Shown piece after piece: positions 8,685 through 17,791 of a stretch of DNA of 64,000 nucleotides (position 1 is the stretch's first letter; every line of letters begins with the position of its first letter). Source of the stretch: an uncultured Halomonas sp. (GTDB lineage: Bacteria; Pseudomonadota; Gammaproteobacteria; Pseudomonadales; Halomonadaceae); contig NZ_CANLTC010000004.1 in assembly GCF_947493865.1 (NCBI RefSeq), forward strand, positions 62,001 to 126,000. Reading direction: 5' to 3'. A model generated the notes under the pieces. It did not search any database and was not told the DNA's origin. It worked only from the letters and a program-made list of their open reading frames with translations. The position numbers and the translations under genes were made by a program.

Positions 8685-10922
8685 TCAGGCAATCGTCTCG
8701 AACGAGTCGTGAGCGACACCGACCACCTCGATGTCAGCGTCTACACCGCTTGTCGAAAGGGCCGCTGCATCGGTCTCGTTTGCTTGAGCTGAATCAGCAA
8801 GGCTTTCCATCGAGTCCAGCTCCAAGGACTGGTCATCGCTGGCCGGAGCGGCTTCAAAAGCGTCATAGGCGAGACTTTCATCGTCGCCCTGCAATGAGAA
8901 CATCTGACCGCCTTCTTCGCCATCGGTGAGTTCTGCAAGCGTTTGCTTGGCGTCAGCCAAATCAACTTCGAGCTTGTCGGTAGTACCGTTGGCCGCGATA
9001 TCCTCATTGAGGTTAGTCTCAGCCTGAGTAACGGCGTCTTCGAGAACGGTGCGTTCTTGCAGATTCTGCTGAGCAGCACTCAGCGCCTGGTCAAGCGCCT
9101 CCTGACTCCCGTCAGTGTCTACATCGGTTTGCAATTCCGCTTTAGCGGTACCAAGTTCCTCCCGCTGCTTTTCAAGCATTCCAACCAGGTCGGTAAACTC
9201 ATTGTAGGCATCAATCGCCTCGGCATCCCCAGTGATGGTACCGCCATCACCTTCAGCCGGCACCGCAGTCTGGTTGCCGCCGACGTTTTTAAAGCTGCCT
9301 CCGCTGGCTTCCACCTGGTCTTCCAGTGCCTCGCGCTCGCCGGTAAGCTGTTGAAAAATACCCAGGCCATCCGGGTCGTACTCGGTCAGGGTAAACGCAT
9401 CGATGGCCTTCGCTTTTGTTGCATCGTAATCAGCTTTCAATTCGGCCCAGACTTCATCGGAGGCCCCCTCGCTATACGCCTTGTCCAGCGCGTTGCTAGC
9501 ATCCAGGAATTCCCGCTGAATTGCATAGAAGTCGTTATAGGCCTGGGCTGCCGCTTCCGAAGATGATTGATCGCTCCCCTGTTTCTGAGCGACGCCATCG
9601 ATGACCGTGCCACCCGAGTCGATAACAGCTTGTTTCAACGCTTCTCGTTCCGCCGTAATCTCCTCAGGGGTAGCATTCTCACCGGCAATGCCGGTCTCAT
9701 GGAAGGCACTGTCGACGGCATTCTGGGCAGCGTTTACATCTGCCTGCTCGGCAGTGACGTTCTGTTCGAGAGTCTCGCGCTGCTCAATCGCCTGTTGCGC
9801 ATTATCCAGAGCCTGCTGTAATGAATCGGCCTCACCTGTCGCCTCCTTATCGCTCGCCAGGGCATTTCGGGCCTGCTCTAATTTTTCTTCCAGTCCAGCG
9901 CGATTGTTCAAGGTCGCATCAAGTTCTTCGATACGTTGTTCCAGCGCGGCAATATCGTCGCTATTATCGCCGCCACCAGTATCACTACCACCGGTATCAC
10001 CATCGCCTGTATCGCCGCCACCTGTATCGCCACCGGCATTGTCATTGGTGATGCTGTCGATCACGTTCCTGGCGTCGCTCAGGTTGTAGTTGCCGCCGTT
10101 TTCCTCAGTGTACTTCTGGGCTGCCTCAACACGACGATCGAAGAGTTCCGCATCGCTGCCCGCGGCAGCATTCTTGATGGTCAAGGCGATTTCCGCCAGG
10201 CTCTTTTCACCGCGATCCAGCACGCCGGCGTAGTAGTCAAGGCCGCCTTTGTCGCCATCGCGATCGAATAGCTGCTGATAAAGGACATTGACCAGTTCGC
10301 GATTATCCAACCCGTTGAAGGTGTCCCGGTACTCTTGTGAATCGCCAAAGGCGTTGATGATGGCGCCCTGACCCTGAGCATCCGCCATCTCGGCCCAGAA
10401 GCGCTGGCCGGCAATATCCGCGGGGCGGCCATAGTAGGCCACGTACATTTCCTGAACGAAATCGAGGCTGGCGTCACTGGGAATGCTGACATTCGCGATG
10501 GCGTCGCGACCCGCTTCCACACTGTAGTCGTTGCTGCTTTCACTGGTGTAACGCTGGGCTTCCGCGACTCGGGCATCGAAGAACTTGGCATCACTGCCTT
10601 GGGCTGCATTCTTGATGGTGAGGGCGATGTTCGCCAGACTCTTTTCACCGCTATCCAGCAGGCCAACGTAATAGTCGACCCCTTCTGCATCGCCGTCTCG
10701 ACCGAACAGCTGCTGGTAGAGGTTGTTGACCAGTTCCGCGCTTTCGAGATTGCCGAACTCGTTCTGGTACTCTTTGGAGTTGCCGAAGGCTTCAACGATG
10801 CTTCCCTGACCCTCGGCATCGGCACGTTCGGCCCAGTAGCGCTGACCTTCGCTTTCCGCCGGGCGACCATAGTAGGCGACGTAGAGTTGCTGCACGAAAT
10901 TCAGATTCGCTTGAGTTGCCAT
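8685..10922 (-). CDS. Tandem DUF4214 plus acidic coiled-coil protein, predicted type I substrate
   Basis: 745 residues from ATG 10922, preceded by AAGGA at good spacing (an in-frame GTG at 10934 is less likely). Two near-identical DUF4214 regions occupy residues about 5-140 and 151-290; both contain FVQ-x-x-YVAYYGRPA and LYQQLF-x-RDGD. A Gly/Asp repeat linker (GGDTGGGDTGDGDTGGSDTG) spans about 295-325, followed by Glu/Gln/Ala-rich heptad-like sequence to about 680. The C-terminus is acidic, without Lys or Arg, ending VAHDSFETIA. There is no Sec signal, no cysteine and no membrane helix. It may act as a rod or tether presented by its DUF4214 head. Export by the nearby type I system is inferred. 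It is monocistronic, with an AT-rich promoter region upstream and a strong terminator downstream. Confidence 0.75.
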   Translation of the reverse strand: MATQANLNFVQQLYVAYYGRPAESEGQRYWAERADAEGQGSIVEAFGNSKEYQNEFGNLESAELVNNLYQQLFGRDGDAEGVDYYVGLLDSGEKSLANIALTIKNAAQGSDAKFFDARVAEAQRYTSESSNDYSVEAGRDAIANVSIPSDASLDFVQEMYVAYYGRPADIAGQRFWAEMADAQGQGAIINAFGDSQEYRDTFNGLDNRELVNVLYQQLFDRDGDKGGLDYYAGVLDRGEKSLAEIALTIKNAAAGSDAELFDRRVEAAQKYTEENGGNYNLSDARNVIDSITNDNAGGDTGGGDTGDGDTGGSDTGGGDNSDDIAALEQRIEELDATLNNRAGLEEKLEQARNALASDKEATGEADSLQQALDNAQQAIEQRETLEQNVTAEQADVNAAQNAVDSAFHETGIAGENATPEEITAEREALKQAVIDSGGTVIDGVAQKQGSDQSSSEAAAQAYNDFYAIQREFLDASNALDKAYSEGASDEVWAELKADYDATKAKAIDAFTLTEYDPDGLGIFQQLTGEREALEDQVEASGGSFKNVGGNQTAVPAEGDGGTITGDAEAIDAYNEFTDLVGMLEKQREELGTAKAELQTDVDTDGSQEALDQALSAAQQNLQERTVLEDAVTQAETNLNEDIAANGTTDKLEVDLADAKQTLAELTDGEEGGQMFSLQGDDESLAYDAFEAAPASDDQSLELDSMESLADSAQANETDAAALSTSGVDADIEVVGVAHDSFETIA

Positions 10923-11156
10923 AATATCCTTCACCCCTGTGCGTGGACCCGTGACTAGATCCTCTAATGAAAACTCTTACTCCAGGTCGTTTTGCGAACG
11001 ACTCTTGGCGTTTTCAGAGGTGATACCACTTGCGTTACCAATTGTTAAACCTTGTAACTTAAAATGGTTATATTTATGGATATTGTTAACCAAGAATCTC
11101 GAATCGGTAGGAAATCTGGCTAATCGGATTGATGCTTTTTGTAATCAGTCAAGATT
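10923..11156 (-). promoter_or_regulatory. AT-rich upstream region of the tandem DUF4214 gene
   Basis: About 230 bp, clearly AT-richer than the surrounding DNA (for example 11040-11100, with TTGGTTAACAATATCC and TAAATATAACC on the minus strand). It should contain the promoter of the gene starting at 10922. Candidate -35/-10 boxes are imperfect, so I do not assign them. Confidence 0.45.
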
Positions 11157-11184
11157 AAAAAAGCCGGCCCATGAGAGTCGGCTC
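11157..11184 (-). terminator. Intrinsic terminator of the polysaccharide operon
   Basis: A stem of about 7 bp (AGCCGAC with GCCGGCT on the minus strand) is followed by TTTTTT. It lies 34 bp after the stop of the last glycosyltransferase gene at 11218 and closes the operon that starts with manC. Confidence 0.8.
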
Positions 11185-11217
11185 TTGAAGGCTCGCCAGG
11201 CGAAGATCACGTTCGCA

Positions 11218-13740
11218 TCACGTGGATAATTCAGCAGCCAAACGCTTTACCGCCTGGGACCAGGAGAAATGCTGTTCGGTGAGCTGCCGGGCATACGCTA
11301 CCCGGGCCTCACGGTCTTCATCGCCGCTTGCGATCAGCGCCTGCAACGCCTTGGCGAAGTGCTCTGCGTCCGCGATCCACACCGCGTCATCGGGGAACTC
11401 GAGGCCACGATTGCCGAAGGGAGTGGTCAGCACCGGTACGCCGCTGGCGGTGTAGTCCAGCATCTTTAAATTGCTGCCGGAGCCACTGAACATGGGGTTG
11501 AGTGCCACGGTGACGCTTGCCAGCAATACCCGCAGTTGGGCGTCGTCCACTCGGCCGAGGGCACGCACGTTGGGGGGCAGATAGCGAAAGTCCGGGTGCT
11601 GGCACAGGCTGCCCGCGAGATAGAAAGCGACTTTGGGGCAGGCCGGAGCCAGGCGGCGACAGATGAATGCTGCGGCTTCCAGGTTGGGGCCGTGAAAGCT
11701 ACCCAGAAACAGCGCCACCGGCCGCGTCTGACGCAGGCGCTTCTGCCAGCGATCACGCGCGGCGGGATCCACGAAGGGCAAGCGTTCGATATCCGCGCAG
11801 TTGTTGACCACCAGCCCCTTGTCTGCCGGCAGATCGTAACGCTCGCGAAAACGCATCAGATCGCCTTCCGCGCAGGCCAGGATGTTATCGCTCTCCTGAC
11901 AGGCGAGACGCTCCGCGGTTTCCACCTGGGCCATGGCCCCTTTCGCCTCGGCTACGCCTTTTTGCAGGGCATCATGAATGATGCCGCGCTTCAAATCCGT
12001 TTCGACGTTATGGGATTCGTAAAGCCAGGGGCCTTCGAAATAGGCTCTAAGGGCATGTACCAGATAGGGATGGGCGCAGACCCCCAGGGTGGCAGTCACC
12101 GCGTGGGCTTTCAAGGCACGAATGAAGGCGGGGTTATGCTTCCAGCCGTTAATGGCGGCGATGTCGTCAACGGACGCCCCCAGGGCTTTGCTCAACGACT
12201 TCTGCTGCCGGGCCTGGGCCGCGCTCAATGGAATACCATGCTCGAAAAGCCCTGGGGCGATTTCAGTGCATTTTTCCGGAAAATCCGAGGGGATGAGCAC
12301 CAATAGGGTAACCCGAACCCCCAACTCCTGGGCAATATGTCGGTAGAGGTGATACATGCGACTCTGCCCGCCCCCCATGGGTGGGTAGACGGAATAGGTA
12401 TTGAGCACCAGCCAATGGCCCTTGGCGGCACCGGGGATGCCCGAGGCTGTCATGTTCGATGCACTGGCGGCGCCGAGACCGCTAACCACGGGAAAGTCCG
12501 GTGGTGCCTGGTCCGCGCTCGGGGTGTCGCTTAGCAGTTCACGTACCGTATCCACCCAGTTGACGTGGGCCACTCGCGCCTTTGCGGCCAGACCCATCTT
12601 CCGGGTGCGCTGGGGGTTTTCCACCGCCTGGGTGATGGCTCCCGCAAGGGCGCTTGGCTCCGGGGCCACGCTCCAGCCGGTCACGCCGTGTTCGACGAAC
12701 TCATTGACGCCGCCGGTATCCGTGCAGGTAATCACGGCCTTGGCCGCGCCCATGGCCTCCACGGTGATCAATCCGTAATCTTCATCATAAGGCAAGAACG
12801 GTACTGCCAGGGCGTCCCGGTACTGCTTCACCACGTCGCTGTCGCGCACAAAGCCAAGAAAGCGCACCCGCGGGTCGTCCTTCGACATCTCCTTGAGCTG
12901 GGCTTCCATGGGGCCAGTGCCGGCGATTCGCAGTTCGCATTTCACATCGGTCTGCAGGAAAGCCTGCAACAGCAGTTCGATACGCTTGGGGCCATCCAGA
13001 CGGCTGACGGTGAACAGATAGTCGTGGTTGCGCCCGTCGAATACCGGCAGATCCGAGGGGTGATGAATGATCTGGATCGGCACGCCTTCAGGGAAGTAGC
13101 CCGCGCGGCGGGTCACGTTGCGGGAAATGGCGGCGTAACGGGCGACCGCACCAGGAGCAAGCGCGATGGCATCCAGATGGTGCACGATGGCCCGGCTCAG
13201 CGGGCCGGGAAAATGCAGAAGGCCATCCCGTACGCTTTTGGGCAGGGTGCGATCGTTCATCAAGCCCTGCACCCGGGCGAACAGCTCCGGCAAGTGGGCA
13301 CGCTCCGGGGTGGACTTGAGCAGACGTCGCAGGCCCTTCACGCGTGGGTGGTGGCGCAGAAGACGGATGCCACGCCTACCCTTCTCCACCGGCCACGCGT
13401 CGGGCTCGAAGGCGTCGAAGCCCGCCCGCTCCGGCCAGGGGTAGGTGTCGTAAAGCCCGCGCAAGGTGTGTTGCAGATACACATGGTGCTGCGGGTGATC
13501 GATCATCCAGGCCGGATACTTGGTGGAGATCACCCGATCGAAGTGGCTCAAATCAAGCTCGGAAAAGCGCTGATAGCTTGCCATCAACTCCGGGAAGTTG
13601 CGCTCCGGACTCGGCAGCTTGATCAACTCCATCTGGTGATCGCTGAGCTGGTTGGTGTGGTGCAAGAGCCCCCACCAGAGCTTTTCCGCCCCGCCCACGG
13701 TAAAGGGAACGGCACTGGGGGCAACAAGTGCGATCTTCAT
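11218..13740 (-). CDS. Two-domain fusion of GT4 glycosyltransferases
   Basis: 840 residues containing two complete GT-B-type units. The first (1 to about 400) starts MKIALVAPSAVPFTVGGAEK, has FTVSRLDGPKRIELLLQA near 255-270, and has the donor-site EDYGLITVEAMG near 335. The second (about 440-840) starts with WLVLNTYSVYPPMGGGQSR, has ALFLGSFHGPN, and ends its nucleotide-sugar site with GSGSNLKMLDYTASGVPVLTT instead of the classical E-x7-E. Such double transferases can add two different linkages or act as polymerising enzymes. The gene is last in the manC-wzm-wzt operon. A good AAGGATCAGGGA precedes ATG 13740. Mannose as substrate is plausible from manC but unproven. Confidence 0.85.
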   Translation of the reverse strand: MKIALVAPSAVPFTVGGAEKLWWGLLHHTNQLSDHQMELIKLPSPERNFPELMASYQRFSELDLSHFDRVISTKYPAWMIDHPQHHVYLQHTLRGLYDTYPWPERAGFDAFEPDAWPVEKGRRGIRLLRHHPRVKGLRRLLKSTPERAHLPELFARVQGLMNDRTLPKSVRDGLLHFPGPLSRAIVHHLDAIALAPGAVARYAAISRNVTRRAGYFPEGVPIQIIHHPSDLPVFDGRNHDYLFTVSRLDGPKRIELLLQAFLQTDVKCELRIAGTGPMEAQLKEMSKDDPRVRFLGFVRDSDVVKQYRDALAVPFLPYDEDYGLITVEAMGAAKAVITCTDTGGVNEFVEHGVTGWSVAPEPSALAGAITQAVENPQRTRKMGLAAKARVAHVNWVDTVRELLSDTPSADQAPPDFPVVSGLGAASASNMTASGIPGAAKGHWLVLNTYSVYPPMGGGQSRMYHLYRHIAQELGVRVTLLVLIPSDFPEKCTEIAPGLFEHGIPLSAAQARQQKSLSKALGASVDDIAAINGWKHNPAFIRALKAHAVTATLGVCAHPYLVHALRAYFEGPWLYESHNVETDLKRGIIHDALQKGVAEAKGAMAQVETAERLACQESDNILACAEGDLMRFRERYDLPADKGLVVNNCADIERLPFVDPAARDRWQKRLRQTRPVALFLGSFHGPNLEAAAFICRRLAPACPKVAFYLAGSLCQHPDFRYLPPNVRALGRVDDAQLRVLLASVTVALNPMFSGSGSNLKMLDYTASGVPVLTTPFGNRGLEFPDDAVWIADAEHFAKALQALIASGDEDREARVAYARQLTEQHFSWSQAVKRLAAELST

Positions 13741-13820
13741 TCCCTGATCCTTTTTTGCCTAGTGCCTCTTTGCCTGTCCTTGTTCATTGCCTGCACCTTT
13801 TCATTCCCTACCCTTCCTTG

Positions 13821-14852
13821 TCAGGTTCGGTCCAGCAGGCGCTCCACGACCTGGGGCCAGCCGATACCGGCACGATGATAGGCAGCAAGTCCGGCGCGAC
13901 CCATTTCCGCACTACGTTCCCGATTGGCGTAGGCGTCATCGATGGTGGAAGCAATGGCTTCCGGCTCCGGGGGCAGTACCCAGCCGGTCTCGTCGTGTTC
14001 GACGAATTCCCTTGGGCCACCGCTGTCCTCGCAGGTGATCACCGGCTTGCTGGAGAGCATGGCTTCCAGGGTAATGTAGCCGTAATCCTCGTCCCGGGGG
14101 CCGAAGAACACCGCCAGGGAGTGGGCATACCAGGCACGTTTTTCCGCCTCGCTGAAGCGTCCGGTGAGCCGCACGCGATCACCCAGCTTGTGCTTCTCGA
14201 TGAGCCGCTGATAACGCTCCGCTTGACCGCCGCTACCGGCAATCAGGATGCGTGCGGGGCTTTTCAGGTGTCGCGCCGCCTCGATCAGCAAGTCCTGGCG
14301 CTTCAAGCTCTCCAGCCGGCTGGGACAGAACACATAGCCCCAGTCTTCGTCGCAATAGAAGCGCTCCGCGCCGAACGGCGGATGATACAACGGTATGGCG
14401 CTGAGATCGTTGTAGGTGGCCATGCGCTCGGCGACCCGGCGGGAGTTGGCGAACAGCGCCTTGGCCCGGCCCAGATGGCGCTTATCGAAGGCGTGAATGG
14501 CCTTGCGCAGTTCTCGCTGCTCCTTTGTCGCCTTGTCATCTTCCCACAGTTCGTACATGGCGCGATGCTGATGCATCACCCACACCACATGCTCCGGGTG
14601 GTTCACGCCGTAACCGGGAAACTGCAGGCTGAGGACTCGGTCGATGGCTTGGCCGTTGGGGGCGGTGAAATCCAGGGTCTCGACATACTCCATCAGCCGC
14701 AGGATGTCGCTTTCCGGCTGGAAGCGAAAGGGGAAGCGCAGCAGCTCCGCCTCGTGGCCGTGCGCCTTCAAGGCGCGGGTCACACCCTCGATATGATAAT
14801 CCGCGCCACCGTGCAGGAAGGGCACCAGATTGGCGGTGACCAGCACTCTCAT
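13821..14852 (-). CDS. GT4 family glycosyltransferase
   Basis: 343 residues. The N-terminal GT-B half has MRVLVTANLVPFLHGGADYH; the C-terminal half has FCPSRLESLKRQDLLIEA and an EDYGYITLEAMLSSKPVITC donor-binding motif near residues 260-280. It resembles the first half of the 840-residue protein downstream, suggesting paralogy. Its ATG overlaps the stop of the methyltransferase gene as ATGA. It probably adds a sugar to the ABC-exported polysaccharide on the cytoplasmic side. No specificity can be assigned. Confidence 0.85.
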   Translation of the reverse strand: MRVLVTANLVPFLHGGADYHIEGVTRALKAHGHEAELLRFPFRFQPESDILRLMEYVETLDFTAPNGQAIDRVLSLQFPGYGVNHPEHVVWVMHQHRAMYELWEDDKATKEQRELRKAIHAFDKRHLGRAKALFANSRRVAERMATYNDLSAIPLYHPPFGAERFYCDEDWGYVFCPSRLESLKRQDLLIEAARHLKSPARILIAGSGGQAERYQRLIEKHKLGDRVRLTGRFSEAEKRAWYAHSLAVFFGPRDEDYGYITLEAMLSSKPVITCEDSGGPREFVEHDETGWVLPPEPEAIASTIDDAYANRERSAEMGRAGLAAYHRAGIGWPQVVERLLDRT

Positions 14853-16489
14853 GGGCGCGTCTCCTGGCTCTTGCTCTTGGCTACCTCATTGCCCGCCGAC
14901 TCGTCGTTGGACGCCTGGGTAGTGTCATCCTGCCCGTCGCGATGGTTTTCGCCTGAATCCTTTTGCGCAGATAGCTCCGCAGGCGCCGCCTTGAGCCCCA
15001 CCACGGCGAAATCCTGGGGGCCGCATAGATGGCCGTTGACCCGCTCCGTCAAGGGGTCGTTGCCGGGCACCTTGGCCTCTTCCGGATAGGGATTGAAGCG
15101 ACGCACCTCCACCTCGGCGAAGCCGTGGTAGGTCAGCAGGAACGACATGGCCGTGGGGGTGAGCGGATTGAGATGGGTCGGGTCGTGATAGAAGGTATGA
15201 CTGCCGACCAGAATGTTCTCCGGGTTGGGCGTCTCCAGGATCAGCACGCCCCCGGGCGCCAACACCCGCTGGGCTTCGTCCACCAGGGCGTAGAGCACAT
15301 CGAAGGGCAGATGCTCGGCAATATGGAAGGCACTGATCAGGGCATGGCTGTCGTCCGGCAGGCGACGCAGCTCGGCGATGGCGTCGTCGTGAACCACATC
15401 GAAGCCGAGCTTGTGACAGTGATCCACCATGGCGATGTTGAGATCCACACCCCGGGCCTCGAAGCCGTTGCTTGCCAGCAGCTTGAGCCATTCGCCCCGG
15501 CCGCAGCCTACGTCCAGGGCCTGCCTGCCGGCCTGATAAGCGGCATCGATCTGGGGCTGATACTGGCGCAGATGGGCAGTGATCTGCGCTTCGCTGCCGC
15601 GACAGGCGTCCTCGAAGGCCAGGTAGTAGGCGTCGATCAGATCCTGGGACAGCGCCTCGGCCCGTTCCGGACTTGCGGGCAGCTCACCGGGCTGAGCGAC
15701 CAAGCGCTCTACGGCCCGGCGCTGATGCTGCAAGGCGCTCCATAGGCCGGGTTGGTGGCGTTCAAGCTCGTTGATGCGCTCCGCCTCTTTGGCAAGCGCA
15801 CTTTGCAGCTGCTCCTTTTGCGTCTGCAGCTCAGCGCTCTCTTCCTTGATGTCTTCACGGCCCTGTTCGAGTTCGGCATCCTGGCGTCGTACATCGTTTT
15901 CAAGCTCGATCAGTACGTCCTGCAAGATGGTGTTGCGTCGGGCCTGTTCCGCCTCCAGCCGGGCCAGACGCTCCCGAGAGCGCCAGCGCGGCCGCATCAG
16001 GATGCCTACCAGCCGATAGCCTAGCCGCAGCGGTGGGCGCATCAGCTTGCCCAGCGGCCCCAGTCGGCCGGCGACTCTCAAGGGTAATCGGAACACGCGC
16101 TGCCTGGGAATGACGATGCCCTTGGTAATCAGATGCTGGCGGCACTCGCTGGCGCATAAAAGGTCTGCCAACACATAGAGCCGGCCGCTGCGGGGCAGCT
16201 CGTTTAAATAGCTCTGCAACCCCACCGGATCGACGTCTCGCCCCAGCAGCAGGCGATAGCTGCGCTGCAGGAAGGCGGGATCGTTGGAAAGCGGCGTGAC
16301 GAGTTCTTCAAGACGCGGATGCCAGGGGTTCTTGATGGGAATCTCGGGTTCCGCGTTCAGGCGCTCCAGCAGCTGTTTGCGATCTACTCTGGGAGGAGGC
16401 TCCGCGCTTGGCTCGTCGATATCAAGCTGACGTGCCACGCTTTTCAAGCGATCGATCAGACTGTCGATGTCATTGAAGGTCTTGGACAT
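14849..16489 (-). CDS. SAM-dependent methyltransferase with DUF4214-like and coiled-coil segments; candidate chain-capping enzyme
   Basis: 546 residues. Residues about 70-120 read as a DUF4214-type unit (LQRSYRLLLGRDVDPVGLQSYLNEL). A basic linker is followed by a Glu/Gln-rich coiled coil at about 171-265. A class I methyltransferase occupies about 285-505, with SAM motif LDVGCGRGEW at 325-334, an ISAFHIAEHLPF segment, and the post-catalytic LETPNPEN. In E. coli O8/O9a the WbdD protein ends mannan chains by methylation or phosphorylation and measures their length with a coiled coil. The same operon here encodes ManC and a Wzt with a C-terminal glycan-binding domain. A capping-ruler role is therefore attractive but inferred; domain order differs from WbdD and I see no kinase. 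Confidence 0.8.
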   Translation of the reverse strand: MSKTFNDIDSLIDRLKSVARQLDIDEPSAEPPPRVDRKQLLERLNAEPEIPIKNPWHPRLEELVTPLSNDPAFLQRSYRLLLGRDVDPVGLQSYLNELPRSGRLYVLADLLCASECRQHLITKGIVIPRQRVFRLPLRVAGRLGPLGKLMRPPLRLGYRLVGILMRPRWRSRERLARLEAEQARRNTILQDVLIELENDVRRQDAELEQGREDIKEESAELQTQKEQLQSALAKEAERINELERHQPGLWSALQHQRRAVERLVAQPGELPASPERAEALSQDLIDAYYLAFEDACRGSEAQITAHLRQYQPQIDAAYQAGRQALDVGCGRGEWLKLLASNGFEARGVDLNIAMVDHCHKLGFDVVHDDAIAELRRLPDDSHALISAFHIAEHLPFDVLYALVDEAQRVLAPGGVLILETPNPENILVGSHTFYHDPTHLNPLTPTAMSFLLTYHGFAEVEVRRFNPYPEEAKVPGNDPLTERVNGHLCGPQDFAVVGLKAAPAELSAQKDSGENHRDGQDDTTQASNDESAGNEVAKSKSQETRP

Positions 16490-16501
16490 GAACGTACTTT
16501 C

Positions 16502-17728
16502 CTAAGGCTGCTGACTGACGGTATCCGGGGCCTGCGCCGGGGCCAGCCGTAACTCCATGGGCAGGCGACAGACACCGGAGAACAGGTGCTGCTTGTAGCC
16601 CGCCACTTCGAACTGTAGATAGCTGTCGCACCACCAGTAGCAATCTTCCAGGTGATGCTCGCGACTGTGCAGTCCCACGGTGACGGTGTACTTGCCCGGG
16701 GCGATATCCGCCTTGACGCGCAAATGCACCTGCTGTGACTGCGCCTGTTTCAGCGACAGGGTCTGACCGAGCTGATAGGTGTTGACGCCGAAGATGTCCT
16801 GACCGAAGCGATCCCGTACCAGCAGGCCCAGGGTAACATCTTCAACGTCGGTGCTGGCTTTCAGGGTCAGGCATACGTCCAGCGTTTCGCCGCTGGCAAT
16901 GGTGGCGCTCTCGCTGTCGTCACCGGCAAGTTCGCCGTGGATGACGCGAATCTCGCCGCTGCCATAGGCGCCGTGGTGGCGATTCTGGTGGCGCCCTTCT
17001 TCCTCTTCCGCCTGGCGGGCCATGATGCGGTTGTAACGATTGACCGCATCATCCGCCTCACCGTTGAAGACCACATGGCCGTCTTCCAGCACCAGGGCCC
17101 GATCGCAGAGCATCTTGACCGCATTGAGATCATGGGAGACGAACAGGATCGAGCCGCCGCTGTCCTTGAACTCGCGAATGCGCTTCATGCACTTCTGCTG
17201 GAAATAGCCATCCCCAACCGACAAGGCTTCATCTACCAGGAAACAACGCGGGTCCGCATGAATGGCTATGGAAAACGCCAGGCGCATGGTCATGCCGGAG
17301 GAGTAGGTACGCAATGGCTCGTCGATGTAGCCGCCAAGCTCGGAAAACTCGATGATGGCATCGCGCCTAGCCTCGATTTCATCATGGGTCATGCCCAGCA
17401 TCAGGGCATTGGCGTTGATGTTCTGGCGCCCGGTAAGCTCCACGTTGAAGCCGGTGCCCAGTTCCAGCAGACCGGTGATGCGCCCGTCGATGTCGATGCT
17501 GCCGCTGTCCGGCAAGAGCACCCCGGTGAGCAACTTGAGCAGCGTCGACTTGCCGGCGCCGTTGCGTCCCAGCACGCCCAGCACTTCGCCCGGGGCGACC
17601 TGAAAGCTTACATCCTTCAGGGCGTGGTAGCTGGTATGGCGGTTTTTCCCGGTGACGGCTTCGATGAAACGGTCGATGGGCCGGTGAAACAGCTTGAAGG
17701 ATTTGTTGAGGCCTTGAATCTCGATCAT
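16502..17728 (-). CDS. wzt: Polysaccharide ABC exporter ATPase with C-terminal glycan-binding domain (Wzt)
   Basis: 408 residues. The ATPase part has Walker A GRNGAGKST (about 54-62), signature YSSGMTMRLAFSIAI and Walker B FLVDEALSVGD, typical of O-antigen and teichoic-acid exporters. Residues about 255-400 form a beta-rich Wzt-C-like domain (IASGETLDVCLTLK ... PGKYTVTVGLHSR), which in E. coli O9a recognises the modified non-reducing end before export. It pairs with the permease gene 63 bp upstream. The C-terminal domain implies that a terminal modification gates export here; the methyltransferase immediately downstream is the candidate modifier. Confidence 0.92.
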   Translation of the reverse strand: MIEIQGLNKSFKLFHRPIDRFIEAVTGKNRHTSYHALKDVSFQVAPGEVLGVLGRNGAGKSTLLKLLTGVLLPDSGSIDIDGRITGLLELGTGFNVELTGRQNINANALMLGMTHDEIEARRDAIIEFSELGGYIDEPLRTYSSGMTMRLAFSIAIHADPRCFLVDEALSVGDGYFQQKCMKRIREFKDSGGSILFVSHDLNAVKMLCDRALVLEDGHVVFNGEADDAVNRYNRIMARQAEEEEGRHQNRHHGAYGSGEIRVIHGELAGDDSESATIASGETLDVCLTLKASTDVEDVTLGLLVRDRFGQDIFGVNTYQLGQTLSLKQAQSQQVHLRVKADIAPGKYTVTVGLHSREHHLEDCYWWCDSYLQFEVAGYKQHLFSGVCRLPMELRLAPAQAPDTVSQQP

Positions 17729-17791
17729 GTCAGGCTCACTTGCAGGCGGTCGTTCACGGGGCGCTTTCTATACGCGCTTTTTACAAACACG

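Noticed and set aside
9960..10035. Possible tandem DNA repeat or CRISPR-like array
   Set aside because: It encodes the Gly-Asp-Thr linker of the coiled-coil protein; units are short, coding and without spacers.
12565..13878. 437-codon plus-strand frame opposite the double GT4 gene
   Set aside because: Mirror frame of a recognisable enzyme; no homology or ribosome-binding site.
13728..15089. 453-codon plus-strand frame across GT4 and methyltransferase genes
   Set aside because: Crosses two real genes in antisense; composition artefact.
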